Counted from the first letter of the stretch, positions 6,783 to 11,953 are shown. The stretch: DNA of 11,953 nt from JAICLK01 sp036489905 (GCA_036489905.1 DASXEX010000030.1:1-11953); one strand, 5' to 3'. Program-made: numbers and translations. Notes: generated by a model from the sequence alone, not told the origin.

Positions 6783-7296
6783 TGGGTTGGCTCTTTTTAT
6801 GGCTCGTGTACGCCAGTTTCGGACGCAGCGCATCAAGCCGGACAATATATTGCACAAACTTCCGCAGCAGTTTCGAGTATTGGCGGTTCGGCGTCATAAC
6901 GTGAGCCAATTTGTCGTGCTCGATGAGGTATTCGATCAAGCAGTGGAAATCACCGTCGCCGCTGACAATCAAAGCTTTATCGTATCGATCGAAGAGTTTC
7001 GCGGCGGCATACAGGACAAGCTCGGCATCGACATTGCCCTTGACTGTCTCACAACCGTTTTCGATATAGCGCACCGTTGGCTTGAAAATCAGGATAAAGC
7101 CGGCTTTTTGCAGCGCCGTGTAAAGCTTCTGATTGTCCGCGACGCGCCCGATAAACATATAGGCTTCGGTGACGTTATATTTGTTCTTTAGGTATAACCG
7201 AAACTTTCGATAATCGATTTTCCAGCCGAGCGAACGCACGCCGAGATTTAAATTTTGACTGTCGATGAAAGCGTACGTGATTGGTTGTCCGCTCAT
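6715..7296 (-). CDS. NYN-domain protein (LabA/DUF88-like putative ribonuclease)
   Basis: This 193-aa protein shows the NYN/PIN-like nuclease fold: FIDSQNLNLG near the N-terminus with the first acidic residue (D12), KGNVDAELVLYA with D90, and VSGDGDFHCLIEYL with D114 and D116. These are the metal-binding acidic residues of the LabA/DUF88 family, believed to cleave RNA. Everything needed for activity appears present. The last ~25 residues (KRSVETLGRAGKTSRSSGRSKP) come from the two 23-bp repeats and are basic and probably disordered. The start at 7296 is set by the TGA/ATG overlap at the end of pheS-tail repeat R2 and its GAGG site. A longer reading upstream runs through the 107-aa gene in the wrong frame and is rejected. 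Confidence 0.85.
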   Translation of the reverse strand: MSGQPITYAFIDSQNLNLGVRSLGWKIDYRKFRLYLKNKYNVTEAYMFIGRVADNQKLYTALQKAGFILIFKPTVRYIENGCETVKGNVDAELVLYAAAKLFDRYDKALIVSGDGDFHCLIEYLIEHDKLAHVMTPNRQYSKLLRKFVQYIVRLDALRPKLAYTSHKKSQPKRSVETLGRAGKTSRSSGRSKP

Positions 7297-7363
7297 ACAA
7301 ATTGCCTCAAGAAATTTAGGTTGGCGGATTCGAAGTGGCGGATGTCTTCGATGTTGTATTTCA
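7293..7363 (-). repeat. pheS-tail repeat R2 (71 bp)
   Basis: This copy matches the pheS end at 70 of 71 positions; the one difference is synonymous (ATT to ATC, isoleucine). It is the longest copy and reaches the TGAAATAC that precedes the tail in pheS. It supplies GAGG (7305-7308 on the + strand as cctc) and the ATG of the NYN gene. Confidence 0.96.
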
Positions 7364-7364
7364 T
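7293..7364 (-). CDS. 23-aa micro-ORF identical to the PheS C-terminus (R2)
   Basis: The repeat forms a complete ORF, MKYNIEDIRHF...NFLRQFV. Its ATG overlaps the TGA of the 107-aa gene (ATGA), and its TGA overlaps the ATG of the NYN gene. Ribosomes could thus pass from one gene to the next without a gap. All 22 residues after the start methionine equal the native PheS tail. Expression is not shown. Confidence 0.45.
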   Translation of the reverse strand: MKYNIEDIRHFESANLNFLRQFV

Positions 7365-7684
7365 CGTTGCAACCTCGCCGCCATCGCAAACTGCATAAAA
7401 TAATTTTCGAGCGCCTCGTCGGCTTCGCCAGTAACCATAGCCTGCACAAACTGATCGCGGGCGCGCAAGATTTCGCGTGTACGTGCAACGTCTCTTTTAA
7501 GAGCCCACACTTTAGCCGTGGCATCAAACAAATCAAGACCGCGCGAATACGCCCCCAAAAAGTCTGCGCTGTTGTCGCGGCGATACGCACTATACGCCCT
7601 GCCAACCTCGGAGCCTATATTGCCCATCTGCTCAAAAATAGTTAATTTTCGCCACTTAGCGAGATCTACTTGGTAGCTATTCAT
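7361..7684 (-). CDS. conserved-looking helical protein of unknown function (107 aa)
   Basis: This is a helical protein, with WRKLTIFEQMGNIGSEVGRAYSAYRR near the N-terminus, RGLDLFDATAKVW in the middle and YFMQFAMAARLQR at the end. From memory, similar short proteins with a NIGSEVxR motif recur as hypothetical proteins in Patescibacteria, but I know no function. The start at 7684 has GGAG 6 nt upstream and overlaps the end of the DUF5674 gene by 8 nt. Its stop overlaps the ATG of the R2 micro-ORF. It and the DUF5674 gene seem to travel as a pair between two pheS-end junctions. Confidence 0.7.
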   Translation of the reverse strand: MNSYQVDLAKWRKLTIFEQMGNIGSEVGRAYSAYRRDNSADFLGAYSRGLDLFDATAKVWALKRDVARTREILRARDQFVQAMVTGEADEALENYFMQFAMAARLQR

Positions 7685-8018
7685 GGACTACTCCAGAAAT
7701 TATCGCCCGGATTTTCTCCTGGATTTTTGCGTCTTCCACGCCGCGCGTCATGTTATTCTGGTGCGGTTTTAGGTTAATCATGGAGTCAAATTCTACAAAA
7801 TCATCCGTGCCAAACTTAGCCGGATACAAGTTAACTCCCCACAAATCCGCTTGCGCGGAACCGCTTTGCAGCAACTCCGCTTCGCCGTCAGCGTGCATTT
7901 CCATGTCCACAATCACGACTTTACGCTCCACGTCGACATCGGCTTTGACCAGATCGCCGTACATCATCTCTGCGATTTCTTTTAGTTCGGCGACGGAAAT
8001 TTTATCGACTTGCTTCAT
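7677..8018 (-). CDS. DUF5674 family protein
   Basis: This 113-aa protein has the pattern I associate with DUF5674: an N-terminal helix (VAELKEIAEMMYGDLVKADVDVERKVVIVDMEMHADGE), the conserved LWGVNLYPAKFG, and SMINLKPHQNNMTRGVEDAKIQEKIRAII at the C-terminal end. The molecular function is unknown; the KPHQNN segment probably forms a conserved surface or site. Its ATG overlaps the TGA of the PPOX-like gene, within an 18-bp sequence that resembles the last 18 bp of pheS. It overlaps the next gene by 8 nt. Confidence 0.75.
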   Translation of the reverse strand: MKQVDKISVAELKEIAEMMYGDLVKADVDVERKVVIVDMEMHADGEAELLQSGSAQADLWGVNLYPAKFGTDDFVEFDSMINLKPHQNNMTRGVEDAKIQEKIRAIISGVVHE

Positions 8019-8032
8019 GCGAATTGCCTCAA
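8015..8032 (-). repeat. 18-bp partial copy of the pheS end at the PPOX/DUF5674 junction
   Basis: TTGAGGCAATTCGCATGA here matches TTGAGGCAATTTGTATGA at the end of pheS at 16 of 18 positions. It makes the PPOX-like protein end in LRQFA, like LRQFV in PheS. It also keeps GAGG and the overlapping stop/start. It may be a minimal or eroded junction of the same type as R2-R4. Confidence 0.6.
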
Positions 8033-8437
8033 CTCTTCAACGGGTTTGGGCTGCGTATAGTTTGTGTAGCGGACCCAGGTTGGCGAAATCGATAGATACG
8101 TTTGGTCCGATTCCCCATTAAAGCGTTGCGCGCCGGGAATCTTCTGGAAGTGCAATTTTTGCCGTTCGGCCAGCTCATCACCCGTGAGCTCACGGGCAGT
8201 GCCTTCGTATTGGACCGTGGCGTTGCCTTCAAAGCCAACAACCACTGCAACGCGCGGGTCTCGCATTATATTCTGATACTTGCGTGAGCTTTTTGTCGTG
8301 CCAATTGTCAGCTCCAAGTGCAACGTTTCCGAAAAGCCGACGGTGGCCGCCTGCGGCGAACCATCTTCGCCGGTGGTTACGAGCACACACTCGGTATGTT
8401 GGCTCATAAAATCCAAGATTTTCTGTTGCGTCGTCAT
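8015..8437 (-). CDS. pyridoxamine 5'-phosphate oxidase-like FMN-binding split-barrel protein
   Basis: This 140-aa protein fits the PPOX-related split beta-barrel family: a starting helix (ILDFMSQHTECVLVTTGEDGSPQAATVGF), the flavin-site pattern TTKSSRKYQNIMRDPRVAVVVGF (~47-69) and a C-terminal strand with TYLSISPTWVRYTNY. Members bind FMN or F420 and reduce or oxidise small molecules; the substrate cannot be told from sequence. The last residues, ELRQFA, mimic the PheS C-terminus at DNA level too. It follows pheS directly: its ATG overlaps the pheS TGA, and its ribosome site (GAGG) lies in the pheS coding tail. It is the first cargo gene between pheS and pheT. Confidence 0.85.
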   Translation of the reverse strand: MTTQQKILDFMSQHTECVLVTTGEDGSPQAATVGFSETLHLELTIGTTKSSRKYQNIMRDPRVAVVVGFEGNATVQYEGTARELTGDELAERQKLHFQKIPGAQRFNGESDQTYLSISPTWVRYTNYTQPKPVEELRQFA

Positions 8438-8504
8438 ACAAATTGCCTCAAGAAATTTAGGTTGGCGGATTCGAAGTGGCGAATGTCTTCGATGTTGTAT
8501 TTCA
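8434..8504 (-). repeat. native 3' end of pheS, parent of the tail repeats (R1)
   Basis: This is the last 71 bp of pheS, the sequence repeated as R2 (70/71), R3 (65/65) and R4 (62/65). It codes for the conserved PheS C-terminus and contains TCGAAG and CTTCGA as 6-bp inverted arms around a 10-bp centre on the + strand, with a GAGG ribosome site near the end. Confidence 0.95.
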
Positions 8505-9489
8505 GCATAACCAGGCGCTCGATGCCGCCGCCGAAAGCAAAGCCAGTGTGTTTATTCGGGTCGATACCGGCCATTCTTAGTACGTTCGGGTGCATCATGC
8601 CGCAGCCGAGCCACTCGATCCAGCCGGTGTAGCTGCAAACTTTACAGCCTTTTTTATCGCAGAACGGGCACGTCAGTACGAACTCGAACGACGGCTCGGT
8701 GAACGGAAAATAGAACGGCTGGGTTTTAACTTCGACCGATTTCTGAAAATACTCTTCCAAAAAGGTCTTGAGCGTCGCCATGAGGTTGCCTGCATGAATG
8801 TCCTTGCCCACGTACACACCTTCCAGCTGATAGAACGTGTGCTCATGGCGGGCGTCCATGTCTTCGTTGCGGAAACAGCGGCCGGGAATAACACACGCGA
8901 TTGGCTTGCCTTGTTCCAGATCACTCTTGTACTTTTGCAGTACGCGGTTTTGCATGGTCGATGTGTGCGCTGGCGCGATGAATTGCTTGCCGTTCTTATC
9001 CTTCTCGACCGTCATGAATGTGTCGTAATCGTCGCGAGCCGGGTGGCCTTCGGGGAAATTCAGGCTGCTGAACATGTGCCAGTCGTCATCGATTTCGCGC
9101 GACTCGACCGCTGTGAAACCCATGCGATAGAAAATATCGAGCACGATTTCGAGTTCGGTCATAAGCGGATGTTTGCTACCATTTTCGCTGGTCAAAAGCC
9201 GCGGTCGTTTGTCGGCCGGCACATTTATATCGAACGGCGCTGTGACGTCAATCGGCGGCAAAGTTTCAGCTTGCTCGCCTGACGCCCCAGCCATTTGCTC
9301 AAGCTCGCTTTTAAGCTTGTTAATTTCCTTGCCGAACCCAGCCCGCTGCTCTGCCGGCAGCGTCGGAATCTCCGCATACAATGCCTTCAACTCAACCGCC
9401 TTCAAAACATCGGCTTTGTTTTCAAGCTCGGCAAACCGTTTCTTCAGCGCCTCTGCAACTTCAGCAATCTGTTGATTTTGGTATTCCAT
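8434..9489 (-). CDS. pheS: phenylalanine--tRNA ligase alpha subunit
   Basis: This 351-aa protein is the catalytic subunit of PheRS and has all three class II synthetase motifs: motif 1 around KHPLMTELE (~106), motif 2 GRCFRNEDMDARHEHTFYQLEG (~203-224) and motif 3 GFAFGGGIERLVM (~317-329). The N-terminal ~80 residues form the coiled-coil arm that binds tRNA. Near 274 it carries CPFCDKKGCKVC, four cysteines in a pattern able to bind zinc, followed by WIEWLGCGMMHPNVL. Length and ending (NFLRQF) are normal for the family. The ATG at 9489 lies 7 nt after an extended -10, so the transcript is probably leaderless; no T-box or Phe-rich leader peptide can fit upstream. It is the first gene of the block that ends with pheT. 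Confidence 0.97.
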   Translation of the reverse strand: MEYQNQQIAEVAEALKKRFAELENKADVLKAVELKALYAEIPTLPAEQRAGFGKEINKLKSELEQMAGASGEQAETLPPIDVTAPFDINVPADKRPRLLTSENGSKHPLMTELEIVLDIFYRMGFTAVESREIDDDWHMFSSLNFPEGHPARDDYDTFMTVEKDKNGKQFIAPAHTSTMQNRVLQKYKSDLEQGKPIACVIPGRCFRNEDMDARHEHTFYQLEGVYVGKDIHAGNLMATLKTFLEEYFQKSVEVKTQPFYFPFTEPSFEFVLTCPFCDKKGCKVCSYTGWIEWLGCGMMHPNVLRMAGIDPNKHTGFAFGGGIERLVMLKYNIEDIRHFESANLNFLRQFV

Positions 9490-9496
9490 TGTCGAT

Positions 9497-9505
9497 AGTA
9501 TATCA
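9497..9505 (-). promoter_or_regulatory. extended -10 promoter of pheS
   Basis: Minus strand TG-A-TATACT, with TATACT at 9497-9502, is an extended -10 element. The ATG follows after 7 nt (leaderless). A -35 at the normal distance is poor, which is typical of extended -10 promoters. The element lies within a perfect inverted repeat (9497-9516). Confidence 0.6.
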
Positions 9506-9516
9506 AAAGATATACT
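9497..9516. promoter_or_regulatory. inverted repeat over the pheS -10 (possible operator)
   Basis: AGTATATC and GATATACT are perfect 8-bp arms around AAAA. The palindrome covers the pheS -10 element, so a bound repressor would block the promoter. It may also partly reflect the symmetry of two opposed TATACT boxes. Confidence 0.45.
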
Positions 9517-9527
9517 TACAAGTACTC

Positions 9528-9555
9528 GGATACGGCAAGCAAACTTACCGTATCC
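9528..9555. promoter_or_regulatory. inverted repeat over the yajQ -35 (possible operator)
   Basis: GGATACGG (9528-9535) and CCGTATCC (9548-9555) are perfect 8-bp arms with a 12-nt centre. The right arm covers the -35 hexamer of yajQ; the left arm lies just upstream of the pheS promoter. It is not followed by a T run that would make it a terminator. Confidence 0.45.
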
Positions 9556-9573
9556 TCTGTGCTTTAGTATAAT
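9545..9573 (+). promoter_or_regulatory. sigma70-type promoter of yajQ
   Basis: TTACCG (9545-9550), a 17-nt spacer, then a perfect TATAAT (9568-9573). The ATG follows after only 6 nt, predicting a leaderless mRNA. The nearby AGG is too close to the ATG to work as a Shine-Dalgarno. Confidence 0.75.
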
Positions 9574-9579
9574 ATAGGT

Positions 9580-10077
9580 ATGGCTAATTTTTCATTCGAT
9601 ATCGTGAGCGAATATGACAAGGCGGAGATGAATAATGTCTTCGATCAGGTGCAGCGCGAACTGCAAAGCCGATATGATTTCAAAGGCACGCCGGCAGCCG
9701 TCGAATGGCTCAACGCTGACAAAACCGGCTTGAAAATTACCGGCAGCGGCGACTGGCAGATTGACACGATTCTGGACATTATCCGCAAAAAGCTCGCGGC
9801 TCGCGGCCAGAGCCAGAAAGCTTTAGACGTTTCAAAAGAATCGATCGTGGCAAATCTCAAAACAACCAAAGAAGTTCCGTTCAAACAAGGCATCGACCAA
9901 GACAAAGCCAAACAAATCACCAAGCTCATCCGTGATGATTTCTCAAAGGTTAAAACCCAAATCCAGGGCGACGCCGTGCGCGCAACCAGCGCCAGCAAAG
10001 ACGATCTGCAAAAAGTCATGCAGCTGATCAAAGCCCAGGATTTCGATTTCCCGCTCAACTTCACCAACTACCGGTAA
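9580..10077 (+). CDS. yajQ: YajQ family nucleotide-binding protein
   Basis: This 165-aa full-length protein of the YajQ family (usually ~160-165 aa) has two ferredoxin-like halves. Family marks: the start MANFSFDIVSEYDKAEMNNVFDQV, SRYDFKGTPAAVEW (~31-44), the middle KALDVSKESIVANLKTTKEVPFKQGID (~81-106), the second-half signature AKQITKLIRDDFSKVKTQIQGDAVRATSASKDDLQKVM, and the ending DFDFPLNFTNYR. Some members bind cyclic di-GMP and act as regulators; others are linked to tRNA or nucleotide binding, and this one cannot be assigned. It is divergent from pheS across 90 bp and shares that control region. It seems to be transcribed alone. Confidence 0.95.
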   Translation: MANFSFDIVSEYDKAEMNNVFDQVQRELQSRYDFKGTPAAVEWLNADKTGLKITGSGDWQIDTILDIIRKKLAARGQSQKALDVSKESIVANLKTTKEVPFKQGIDQDKAKQITKLIRDDFSKVKTQIQGDAVRATSASKDDLQKVMQLIKAQDFDFPLNFTNYR

Positions 10078-10082
10078 ACGCT

Positions 10083-10117
10083 CAAGCCGAGCAAGGAACT
10101 CTAGTAGCGGCTTGCCT
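10083..10117 (+). terminator. possible terminator of yajQ
   Basis: CAAGCCG (10083-10089) and CGGCTTG (10108-10114) pair perfectly around an 18-nt loop just after the yajQ stop, followed by CCTTT. The long loop and poor T run make it a weak candidate. The rest of 10118-10199 shows no clear structure. Confidence 0.35.
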
Positions 10118-10199
10118 TTGGTAGCGGTGAATACGGTGATTGCTCTGGATATTTGTCTACTTCCCTGCCGTGCCTTTTATTATAAACCGTCGGTTGCGC

Positions 10200-10205
10200 T
10201 ATACT
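10200..10205 (+). promoter_or_regulatory. -10 element of the glycoside hydrolase gene
   Basis: TATACT lies 7 nt before the ATG at 10213, giving another probable leaderless start. The stretch at the -35 distance (TTATTA, 10177-10182, 17-nt spacer) is a poor match, so the promoter may be weak or activator-dependent. Confidence 0.5.
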
Positions 10206-10212
10206 AGCAAGC

Positions 10213-11550
10213 ATGAGCGATTCGCCGGATGGAACTGAAAAACCGGATTTGGTTGAACAGGCCAAAGCGGTGTTGACCAAGAACGACCGCGGGTTGTATA
10301 CGATTCCGGCGCACGGGCTGTATCCGCACCAGTGGTTATGGGATAGTTGTTTTATCGCGATCGGGCAGCGGCATTATGATGTGGAGCGCGCGAAGATGGA
10401 AATTATGAGTTTGCTGCGTGGGCAGTGGACGAACGGCATGGTGCCGCATATTATTTTTACGCCCGGCAAAAAGCAACGGATGCACCACGGCATTTGGAAT
10501 AGTTGGGTGAGTCCGCTGTCGCCGGATGACGTAAGCACGAGCGGCATCACGCAGCCGCCGCTGTTGGCCGAAGCGATTGTGCGCATCGGCGAGAAGCTGC
10601 CGCTGCATGAACGCCGCAGTTGGTATCGCCAGGTTTGGCAAAACTTGCTGGCTTACCACCAATGGCTGTACCGCGAGCGCGACCCGCACGGCGAGGGTTT
10701 GGTGCTCCAAATTCACCCGTGGGAAACTGGCCTCGACAACACGCCGCCGTGGATGGACATGATGCACGACCACTTGCTGCCGTGGTGGATTCGCGTGCTT
10801 CAGAAGACAAAACTAGAATTTATTATCGGCCGGCTCCGTCGCGACACGCATTATGTGCCGGCCAACCAGCGGCCGACAAATGTCGACGCACTCGCGCTCT
10901 ACGACGTGCAGCGCCGCTTGCTGCGCAAAGAATACGACAGCAATAAAATTCTTGACCATTCGCTGTTTACCGTCGAAGATTTGACATTCAACTCTGTCCT
11001 GATCCGCGCCAACGATCACTTGCAGGCCATCGCCAAAACCTTGCGTGAAGACGTGCCACCGGAACTTATTAAAAATATGGAGCTCACTAAAAAAACTTTT
11101 GAAGAGCTGTGGGATCCATATACCGAACAATATTATTCACGCGATTTCGTGACACATAAACTTTTGAAGGTACCGTCCGTTGCGGCGCTTTTGCCGCTGT
11201 ACGCCGGCTGCATCAGCGATGAGCACGCTAAATTGCTTGTGCGCCTGCTCGAAAACGAACATATTTTCGGCCCGGCATATCCCGTGCCAAGCGTTCCCTG
11301 CAATTCGCCGTGGTTCGACCCGATCCGCTACTGGCAAGGCCCGACGTGGTTCAACACCAACTGGCTGATTATCGACGGACTCAGACGCTACGGTTTCAAA
11401 GACCACGCCGCCGCCCTCACCGAAAGCACGCTCGAGCTCGCCCAAAAGCACGGTTTCAGCGAATACTACAACCCCGAAACCGGCGACCCGCTCGGCGCCC
11501 ACGAGTTCTCTTGGACAGCAGCGCTGACGATTGACTTGTTCAAAGGATGA
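10213..11550 (+). CDS. GH63/MGH1-like alpha-glycosidase ((alpha/alpha)6 barrel)
   Basis: This 445-aa protein resembles the mannosylglycerate hydrolase-like branch of glycoside hydrolase family 63. Typical segments are GLYPHQWLWDSCFIAIG (~35-51), QWTNGMVPHIIF (~71-82), HPWETGLDNTPPW (~168-180), PTNVDALALYDVQ, YWQGPTWFNTNWLI, and the final EYYNPETGDPLGAHEFSWTAAL. By family knowledge the Asp in WETGLDN (D175) would be the general acid and the Glu in GAHEFSW (E431) the base; both are present. Likely substrates are mannosylglycerate, glucosylglycerate or related alpha-linked compatible solutes or oligosaccharides. No signal peptide is visible, so it is probably cytoplasmic. Its stop overlaps the ATG of the next ORF (ATGA), so the two form a pair. 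Confidence 0.88.
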   Translation: MSDSPDGTEKPDLVEQAKAVLTKNDRGLYTIPAHGLYPHQWLWDSCFIAIGQRHYDVERAKMEIMSLLRGQWTNGMVPHIIFTPGKKQRMHHGIWNSWVSPLSPDDVSTSGITQPPLLAEAIVRIGEKLPLHERRSWYRQVWQNLLAYHQWLYRERDPHGEGLVLQIHPWETGLDNTPPWMDMMHDHLLPWWIRVLQKTKLEFIIGRLRRDTHYVPANQRPTNVDALALYDVQRRLLRKEYDSNKILDHSLFTVEDLTFNSVLIRANDHLQAIAKTLREDVPPELIKNMELTKKTFEELWDPYTEQYYSRDFVTHKLLKVPSVAALLPLYAGCISDEHAKLLVRLLENEHIFGPAYPVPSVPCNSPWFDPIRYWQGPTWFNTNWLIIDGLRRYGFKDHAAALTESTLELAQKHGFSEYYNPETGDPLGAHEFSWTAALTIDLFKG

Positions 11551-11865
11551 GAAAGGCCGTGCAAAAATTATCAAAATTTGAATTCTGTGGGCAAGATAAA
11601 CGGGTCAGCTTCGTAGAAACTCTTCATGTCAAGGCAGGCGTCGAGTGTGATGTCTATACTTTTGACGGCGACAGCTCGCAGGATCTAGCAGTAGTCCACA
11701 TAGCCAAAGGTTGCAAGACGCCGCTCCAAAAAGTTCTGCAAGGCGAAAATGACGGCTGAAGGCTACATAAGCGGCAAAGGCACCTTTACGCTCATGTCAG
11801 CCGACGGAGAAAGTAAACAACCCCGGCCTAAAGTCCGGGGCTTTCCAACAGAGCTGCATGCTTGA
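11547..11865 (+). pseudogene. cupin-like gene, frameshifted and truncated by an IS end
   Basis: The first frame (11547-11759, 70 aa) reads CDVYTFDGDSSQDLAVVHIAKGCKTPLQKVLQGE and then stops at NDG. From 11749 another frame continues with MTAEGYISGKGTFTLMSADGES, which is the expected next part of this kind of small cupin-like protein (KVLQGE plus a TAEGYISGKG-like strand). One extra A in GAAAATG would explain the break. The second frame then enters the IS200/IS605 end near 11817 and finishes in foreign sequence at 11865. The start overlaps the glycoside hydrolase stop, and a GTG at codon 5 with AAAGG upstream is an alternative. The family assignment is from the pattern only. The frameshift could also be a sequencing error. 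Confidence 0.6.
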
Positions 11866-11953
11866 TGCTACTGGTTCTGAATGTAGGCTTTGATGCGAGC
11901 CTCAGTCACACGACCCACCGATTCTGCGAAATAGCCATCGGCCCACAGGCTGG
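11817..11953 (-). mobile_element. end of an IS200/IS605-type insertion sequence
   Basis: This end consists of a hairpin close to the element's tip (CCCCGG, 11821-11826, and CCGGGG, 11835-11840, with an 8-nt loop) followed inward by the 3' end of tnpA on the minus strand. Such end hairpins are recognised by the Y1 transposase as single-stranded DNA. The exact tip, estimated near 11810-11820, cannot be set without a comparison. The element interrupts the cupin-like gene. Confidence 0.75.
11868..11953 (-). CDS. tnpA: IS200/IS605 family transposase TnpA, C-terminal part
   Basis: The minus-strand frame reads SLWADGYFAESVGRVTEARIKAYIQNQ and stops at TAG (11868-11870). The LWADGYF-SVG-VT pattern and closing helix are typical of the C-terminus of IS200/IS605 Y1 (HUH) transposases, which move the element as single-stranded DNA. 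The catalytic tyrosine and HUH motif are outside the window, so activity cannot be judged. A hairpin typical of the element end lies 28 nt after the stop. Confidence 0.85.
   Translation of the reverse strand, partial: SLWADGYFAESVGRVTEARIKAYIQNQ

Noticed and set aside
7297..7605. N-terminal extension of the NYN protein
   Set aside because: It reads the 107-aa gene and the pheS-tail repeat in a wrong frame; the ATG at 7296 has GAGG and the stop/start overlap seen at the other junctions.
5885..8504. CRISPR array made of the four pheS-tail repeats
   Set aside because: Copies are 65-71 bp, 700-1100 bp apart, coding, and separated by full genes; no cas genes or uniform spacers.
9490..9579. T-box or phenylalanine leader-peptide attenuator upstream of pheS
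   Set aside because: The predicted start of transcription is at the ATG, and no Phe-rich ORF, T-box sequence or terminator is present in the 90 bp.

Overview
The window looks like a chromosomal segment of a Patescibacteria/CPR-type bacterium, possibly Saccharibacteria-like. This is inferred from the gene families (small uncharacterised proteins common in that group, a PemK-like protein, a four-helix-bundle-like protein, YajQ), the very compact gene packing with ATGA stop/start overlaps, and the use of UGA as a true stop, which argues against the recoded Gracilibacteria and Absconditabacteria. No rRNA or tRNA was seen, so the taxonomy is tentative.

Layout. Left edge (1-105, +): the C-terminal end of an unidentified protein. 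254-2035 (-): an ABC exporter half-transporter. 2154-2339 (-): a small one-helix membrane protein. 2430-9489 (-): a long operon-like block that begins with pheS (8434-9489) and ends with pheT (2430-5090). These two subunit genes are normally adjacent; here seven cargo genes lie between them: a PPOX-like flavoprotein, a DUF5674 protein, a 107-aa unknown, a NYN nuclease-like protein, a PemK/MazF-like protein, a MazG-like pyrophosphohydrolase and a four-helix-bundle-like protein. Divergent from pheS is yajQ (9580-10077, +), then a GH63/MGH1-like glycoside hydrolase (10213-11550, +). This is translationally coupled to a cupin-like ORF (from 11547) that is frameshifted and cut off by the end of an IS200/IS605 element whose tnpA enters from the right edge.

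The main discovery is the structure between pheS and pheT. The last 65-71 bp of pheS are repeated three more times (near 7293, 6573 and 5885), each copy placed exactly so that its stop codon overlaps the ATG of the next cargo gene. A fourth, 18-bp remnant of the same end sits at the PPOX/DUF5674 junction. Each repeat supplies a Shine-Dalgarno-like GAGG and the start codon of the following gene, and is itself an open micro-ORF ending in the PheS tail. A second repeat, a perfect 23-mer in three copies, supplies the stop codon and a shared SGRSKP C-terminus to two cargo genes. Together they look like modular gene cassettes accumulated at the 3' end of pheS with translational coupling kept. No recombinase gene is visible here, so the mechanism is inference.

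Other points: all five unlinked gene starts have a -10 hexamer only 6-8 nt before the ATG, suggesting leaderless transcripts. A convincing promoter plus intrinsic terminator lies antisense inside the 3' end of the pemK-like gene, predicting an RNA of about 50 nt. The pheS-yajQ intergenic region holds two perfect inverted repeats over the promoters.
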